From the NCBI GenBank assembly GCA_003645385.1, contig QNEY01000008.1, positions 1 through 18,480 of the forward strand: a stretch of DNA of 18,480 bases. Direction: 5' to 3'. Below the pieces are notes generated by a model, which had not been told where the DNA came from, did no database searches, and saw nothing but the letters and a program-made list of their open reading frames with translations. Shown one piece after another: positions 15,201 to 18,480 of the stretch (position 1 is the stretch's first letter; each line of letters starts with the position of its first letter). The DNA comes from Gammaproteobacteria bacterium (GTDB lineage: Bacteria > Pseudomonadota > Gammaproteobacteria > Nitrosococcales > Methylophagaceae). Made by a program: the position numbers and the translations under genes.

Positions 15201-16523
15201 GTGTCGGATTTATACCATATTGTTGATGAAATTGTTGCCCAAAATATAGGTAAACGTATTTGGGTAGCTTTTAGTGGTGGCGTCGACTCTCATGTTTTGC
15301 TACATCTTCTGGCCACGACTAACCATCCTGATTTAACAACCATTCATGCAATCCATATTGATCATGGCTTAAGTCCTGACTCAACATCTTGGGCACAGCA
15401 TTGTGCAGAAGTTGCTAAAAATTTAAACATTGTTTTTAGTTGTAAAAAAGTCGAGGTCAAAAATATTGCATCATTGGGTATGGAAGCTGCTGCAAGATCT
15501 GCAAGATATTTGGCATTACAGCAGGGTATGACAGAAAATGATGTATTGTTAACAGCTCAACATAAGAATGATCAGGCTGAAACATTATTATTACAGTTGT
15601 TGCGTGGTGCTGGACCTAAGGGTTTGTCTGCTATGGCAAAGGAGTTTCAGCTTGGTGAAACCAGCGTTGAGCGCCCTCTGTTGACTGTTCCCCAATCTAC
15701 CATTTTAGCCTATGCAGAACATCATCAATTACAGTGGATCGATGATCCTAGTAATGTTGAAACTCGCTGGAATCGCAATTATATTCGCCATAATGTTTGG
15801 CCAGTAATCGAACAACGCTGGCCAGCTGCCAGTCGAACGTTGAGCCGAAGCGCAGAACACTGTGCTGAAGCTAGTGAATTGTTGGATGAATTGGCACAAC
15901 AGGATCTGGCACAGTTGGGAGTCGATTGTGAAACGGGTTGTTTACCAGTTTCTAAATTACTTTCCCTATCATCTTCACGTTGTCGTAATCTTTTACGCCA
16001 TTTTCTAATATGGAAACAGTTGCCTTTACCCTCAACAGCATGTTTACATCGCGTGATTGATGAGGTTTGTTTGGCGAAACCGGACAGCATGCCGATTGTA
16101 AGCTGGCAGGATGTTGAAGTTAGACGATATCAAGACCAACTATATTTCATGTCACCACTTTCAAAACATGCTACTCATCAGGTGATCACCTGCAATGGGA
16201 TAAAAGAAGTAGTGTTTGCTGAGGATCAAGTTTTAACTTGGCAGAAAGCGAATGAAGGTATAGATGAAAAGCTAATAAAAGCAGGTTTAACTATTCGTTT
16301 TCGTCAAGGTGGTGAACGAATCAAGCCACAAGGTCAGAGCCACCACAAAACCCTGAAACATTTATTTCAACAGTGGGCAATTCCGCCATGGCAGCGTGAC
16401 CGCATTCCTTTACTATTTGGTGGTGATGAGTTGGTGGCAGTAGTTGGTTATTGCATTAGTGACTCTGCTATTGTCAGTAAAGGGCAACAGGGATATTTTC
16501 CTATACTAAAAAATAGTAAATAG
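15201..16523 (+). CDS. tilS: tRNA(Ile)-lysidine synthase (TilS)
   Basis: The 440-residue protein is near the length of the E. coli enzyme. It uses ATP and lysine to change C34 of the CAU-anticodon tRNA-Ile to lysidine, so that the tRNA reads AUA and is charged with Ile. The PP-loop motif S25-GGVDS sits in WVAFSGGVDSHVLLHLL. The IHIDHGLSPDS, LLTAQHKNDQAETLLLQLLRG and WIDDPSNVETRWNRNYIRH motifs are the family's N-terminal catalytic signatures. The C-terminal domain includes IRFRQGGERIKPQG and HKTLKHLFQQW. The start is GTG without a clear Shine-Dalgarno; no earlier start is possible before a stop near accA, and later ones would cut the PP-loop strand. Confidence 0.96.
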   Translation: MSDLYHIVDEIVAQNIGKRIWVAFSGGVDSHVLLHLLATTNHPDLTTIHAIHIDHGLSPDSTSWAQHCAEVAKNLNIVFSCKKVEVKNIASLGMEAAARSARYLALQQGMTENDVLLTAQHKNDQAETLLLQLLRGAGPKGLSAMAKEFQLGETSVERPLLTVPQSTILAYAEHHQLQWIDDPSNVETRWNRNYIRHNVWPVIEQRWPAASRTLSRSAEHCAEASELLDELAQQDLAQLGVDCETGCLPVSKLLSLSSSRCRNLLRHFLIWKQLPLPSTACLHRVIDEVCLAKPDSMPIVSWQDVEVRRYQDQLYFMSPLSKHATHQVITCNGIKEVVFAEDQVLTWQKANEGIDEKLIKAGLTIRFRQGGERIKPQGQSHHKTLKHLFQQWAIPPWQRDRIPLLFGGDELVAVVGYCISDSAIVSKGQQGYFPILKNSK

Positions 16524-16535
16524 ACTATATTTTCA

Positions 16536-16564
16536 TTGAGAGAAAAGTCCAATTCTGTTAATTT
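16536..16564 (+). promoter_or_regulatory. Possible sigma-70 promoter upstream of pyrG
   Basis: TTGAGA (16536-16541, five of six matches to the -35 consensus) is followed after exactly 17 bases by TAATTT (16559-16564, three of six matches to the -10). It lies in the 101-base stretch between tilS and pyrG, the second longest gap in the window. The -10 is poor and the region is AT-rich, so this may be chance. Confidence 0.3.
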
Positions 16565-16624
16565 GTATAGCTGATTTGAGTGCTACCATTCTGGCTGCAC
16601 CGTGAAATTAGAACTCTCCGAAAT

Positions 16625-18268
16625 ATGACTAAATTTATATTTGTCACTGGTGGTGTTGTTTCGTCCTTGGGTAAAGGGATTGCTGCAGCGTCGCTAGCTG
16701 CTATTCTTGAAGCCCGTGGTTTGAAAGTTACACTGGTGAAACTTGACCCCTATATCAACGTTGACCCAGGCACAATGAGCCCATTGCAACATGGTGAAGT
16801 GTTTGTGACCGATGATGGCGCTGAAACTGATTTAGATCTTGGCCATTATGAGCGCTTTATTGATGCTAATATGACCAGTCGAAATAATCATACAACGGGT
16901 CAAATTTACGAAAATGTTATTCGTAAAGAGCGTCGCGGTGAATATTTGGGCAACACCGTTCAAGTTATTCCACATATCACTGACGAAATTAAACGCTGTA
17001 TTTATGAAGGTGCTGGCGATGCTGATGTGGCCTTGATTGAAATCGGTGGCACAGTGGGTGATATTGAGTCTTTGCCTTTCTTAGAGACGATTCGCCAGAT
17101 GGGAACGCTTTTAGGACGTGATCAAGCATTATTTATTCATCTAACCTTGGTTCCATATATTCCATCGGCAGGTGAAATCAAAACTAAACCAACACAACAT
17201 TCAGTTAAAGAATTAAGAACTATTGGTATTCAGCCGGATATCTTATTGTGTCGTATGGATCGACCTTTACCAGAATCTGAACGTCGTAAAATATCATTAT
17301 TCACCAATGTACCTGAGAAATCAGTAATTTCTGCTGTTGATGTTGATAGTATTTATAAAATTCCTATGGACCTTCATCGTCAGGGCTTAGATGAAATTGT
17401 AGTCAAACAATTGGGTTTAAATGTTAAACCTGCTGATTTGAGTCAATGGCAACAGGTTGCTGATAATATAGATAATCCACAAGGTGAAGTTAATATTGCC
17501 ATGGTAGGAAAATATATGGATTTGACTGAGGCTTATAAGTCTTTGTCAGAATCATTGATTCATGCCGGTATTCATACCCGTACCAAGGTAAATGTTCATT
17601 ATGTAGATTCAGAAGTTATTGAAAAACAAGGTCCTGCCACGATAGCAGGCATGGACGCGATTCTAGTGCCAGGTGGTTTTGGAGAGCGTGGTGTAGAAGG
17701 TATGATTCTGACTGCACAATATGCACGTGAACATAATGTACCTTATCTAGGAATTTGTTTAGGCATGCAAGTGGCTGTAATTGAATATGCTCGCAATAAA
17801 GCAGGGCTGACTGGCGCTTACAGTACTGAATTTGATAGTAATACACCTCATCCAATTATTGGTTTGATTACTGAGTGGCAAAAAGAAGATGGTAGTGTTG
17901 AACAGCGTGACCATGATTCTGATTTAGGTGGAACGATGCGCTTAGGTGGTTATTCATGCCAGTTAGAACAAGGTAGTTTAGCTGAAAAGATCTATGGTGC
18001 TTCAGAAGTTGTTGAACGTCATCGTCATCGTTACGAGTTTAATAATAACTATAAACAAGTCTTGGAAGAAGCAGGTTTACGTTTTTCAGGTATGTCACAA
18101 GATAAGAATTTGGTTGAGTTGATAGAAATCCCTGATCATCCATGGTTTATTGCTTGCCAAGCTCACCCTGAATTCACATCAACACCACGTCATGGTCATC
18201 CACTATTTGATGGATTTATTAATGCGGCTAAGAAAAATAAAGCAGCCAAAGAAAGTGGAGAGAAATAA
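16625..18268 (+). CDS. pyrG: CTP synthase (PyrG)
   Basis: From the ATG at 16625 the protein has 547 residues, against 545 in E. coli. It aminates UTP to CTP with ATP and glutamine. The N-terminal synthetase domain starts with TKFIFVTGGVVSSLGKG, followed by KLDPYINVDPGTMSPLQHGE and TDDGAETDLDLGHYERF. The C-terminal class I glutaminase domain has GGFGERG, the nucleophile C378 in GICLGMQ, and QAHPEF. The frame is open back to a GTG at 16580, but those 15 extra residues are not part of the family and the homologous start is MTKF. No Shine-Dalgarno precedes the ATG (ctctccgaaat). The last base of its stop codon is the first base of the kdsA start. Confidence 0.98.
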   Translation: MTKFIFVTGGVVSSLGKGIAAASLAAILEARGLKVTLVKLDPYINVDPGTMSPLQHGEVFVTDDGAETDLDLGHYERFIDANMTSRNNHTTGQIYENVIRKERRGEYLGNTVQVIPHITDEIKRCIYEGAGDADVALIEIGGTVGDIESLPFLETIRQMGTLLGRDQALFIHLTLVPYIPSAGEIKTKPTQHSVKELRTIGIQPDILLCRMDRPLPESERRKISLFTNVPEKSVISAVDVDSIYKIPMDLHRQGLDEIVVKQLGLNVKPADLSQWQQVADNIDNPQGEVNIAMVGKYMDLTEAYKSLSESLIHAGIHTRTKVNVHYVDSEVIEKQGPATIAGMDAILVPGGFGERGVEGMILTAQYAREHNVPYLGICLGMQVAVIEYARNKAGLTGAYSTEFDSNTPHPIIGLITEWQKEDGSVEQRDHDSDLGGTMRLGGYSCQLEQGSLAEKIYGASEVVERHRHRYEFNNNYKQVLEEAGLRFSGMSQDKNLVELIEIPDHPWFIACQAHPEFTSTPRHGHPLFDGFINAAKKNKAAKESGEK

Positions 18269-18480
18269 TGGATTTATGCGGTAAAGAAGTTGGTGGCAAA
18301 CAACCATTATTTTTAATTGCAGGTACCTGTGTTGTCGAAAGTGAACAAATGACAATGGATGTGGCTGGCAAATTAAAAGAAGTGACTGACCGCTTAGGCA
18401 TTCATTTTATTTACAAATCATCTTTCGACAAAGCTAATAGAACTTCTGTAAATAGCTATCGTGGTCCCGGCATTGAAAAA
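18268..18480 (+). CDS. kdsA: 3-deoxy-D-manno-octulosonate-8-phosphate synthase (KdsA), 5' part
   Basis: The first 71 codons are present and the gene runs off the window. KdsA condenses phosphoenolpyruvate with arabinose 5-phosphate to give KDO-8-phosphate, the precursor of the inner core sugar of lipopolysaccharide, so the organism is Gram-negative. Visible family motifs are LFLIAGTCVVES near residues 14-25 (usually IAGPCVIES; here Thr stands in place of Pro) and K50-SSFDKANRTS, followed by the RGPGIEK turn. The ATG shares its A with the pyrG stop (TAATG), so the two are translationally coupled, as pyrG and kdsA often are neighbours in gammaproteobacteria. Confidence 0.95.
   Translation, partial: MDLCGKEVGGKQPLFLIAGTCVVESEQMTMDVAGKLKEVTDRLGIHFIYKSSFDKANRTSVNSYRGPGIEK

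Noticed and set aside
16513..16534. ATAGT-N6-ACTAT inverted repeat at the end of tilS as a terminator
   Set aside because: The stem has only five AT-rich pairs and the following ATTTTC is a poor T-run; chance is likely in such AT-rich DNA.

Overview
The window looks like an AT-rich chromosome segment from a methylotrophic gammaproteobacterium. The group is inferred from gene content: a methanol dehydrogenase maturation cluster (mxaR-S-A-C-K-L) sits beside housekeeping genes of gammaproteobacterial type (nagZ, a 1162-residue dnaE, pilU, accA, tilS, pyrG, kdsA). A Methylophaga-like organism or a low-G+C member of Methylococcales would fit. No rRNA or other marker is present to settle the genus. 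Every convincing gene lies on the + strand, and I see no tRNA, rRNA, CRISPR array, insertion sequence or phage gene.

Region 1 (1-4429) is the tail of the mxa cluster. It holds the last 21 codons of a probable MoxR-type ATPase (mxaR), an unexplained 162-base gap, then mxaS (DUF58), mxaA, mxaC (membrane vWA), mxaK and mxaL (membrane vWA). From mxaA onward the genes overlap by 4 to 8 bases. In known methylotrophs these proteins are needed to make active, calcium-containing periplasmic methanol dehydrogenase. The structural genes mxaF/J/G/I would lie upstream, outside the window.

Region 2 (4490-7792) is a cell-wall unit. It has a short YkuD-domain protein without a signal peptide, better read as a cytoplasmic LD-carboxypeptidase of muropeptide recycling than as a periplasmic L,D-transpeptidase; then nagZ; then a large MscS-type channel overlapping nagZ by 4 bases.

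Region 3 (7799-14137) holds dnaE, a GspE/PilB-family ATPase that appears to start at TTG, and pilU. The two ATPases belong to type IV pilus or type II secretion machinery, but no platform or pilin gene accompanies them.

Region 4 (14138-18480) is a housekeeping run: accA (fatty acid synthesis) behind a putative promoter with an inverted repeat, tilS (tRNA-Ile lysidine), pyrG (CTP synthase) and the first 71 codons of kdsA (KDO synthesis for LPS), which shares one base with the pyrG stop. 

No clearly new system was found. The points most worth a second look are the signal-less YkuD protein beside nagZ, the gap between mxaR and mxaS, the mxa vWA module itself, and the dyad over the accA promoter.
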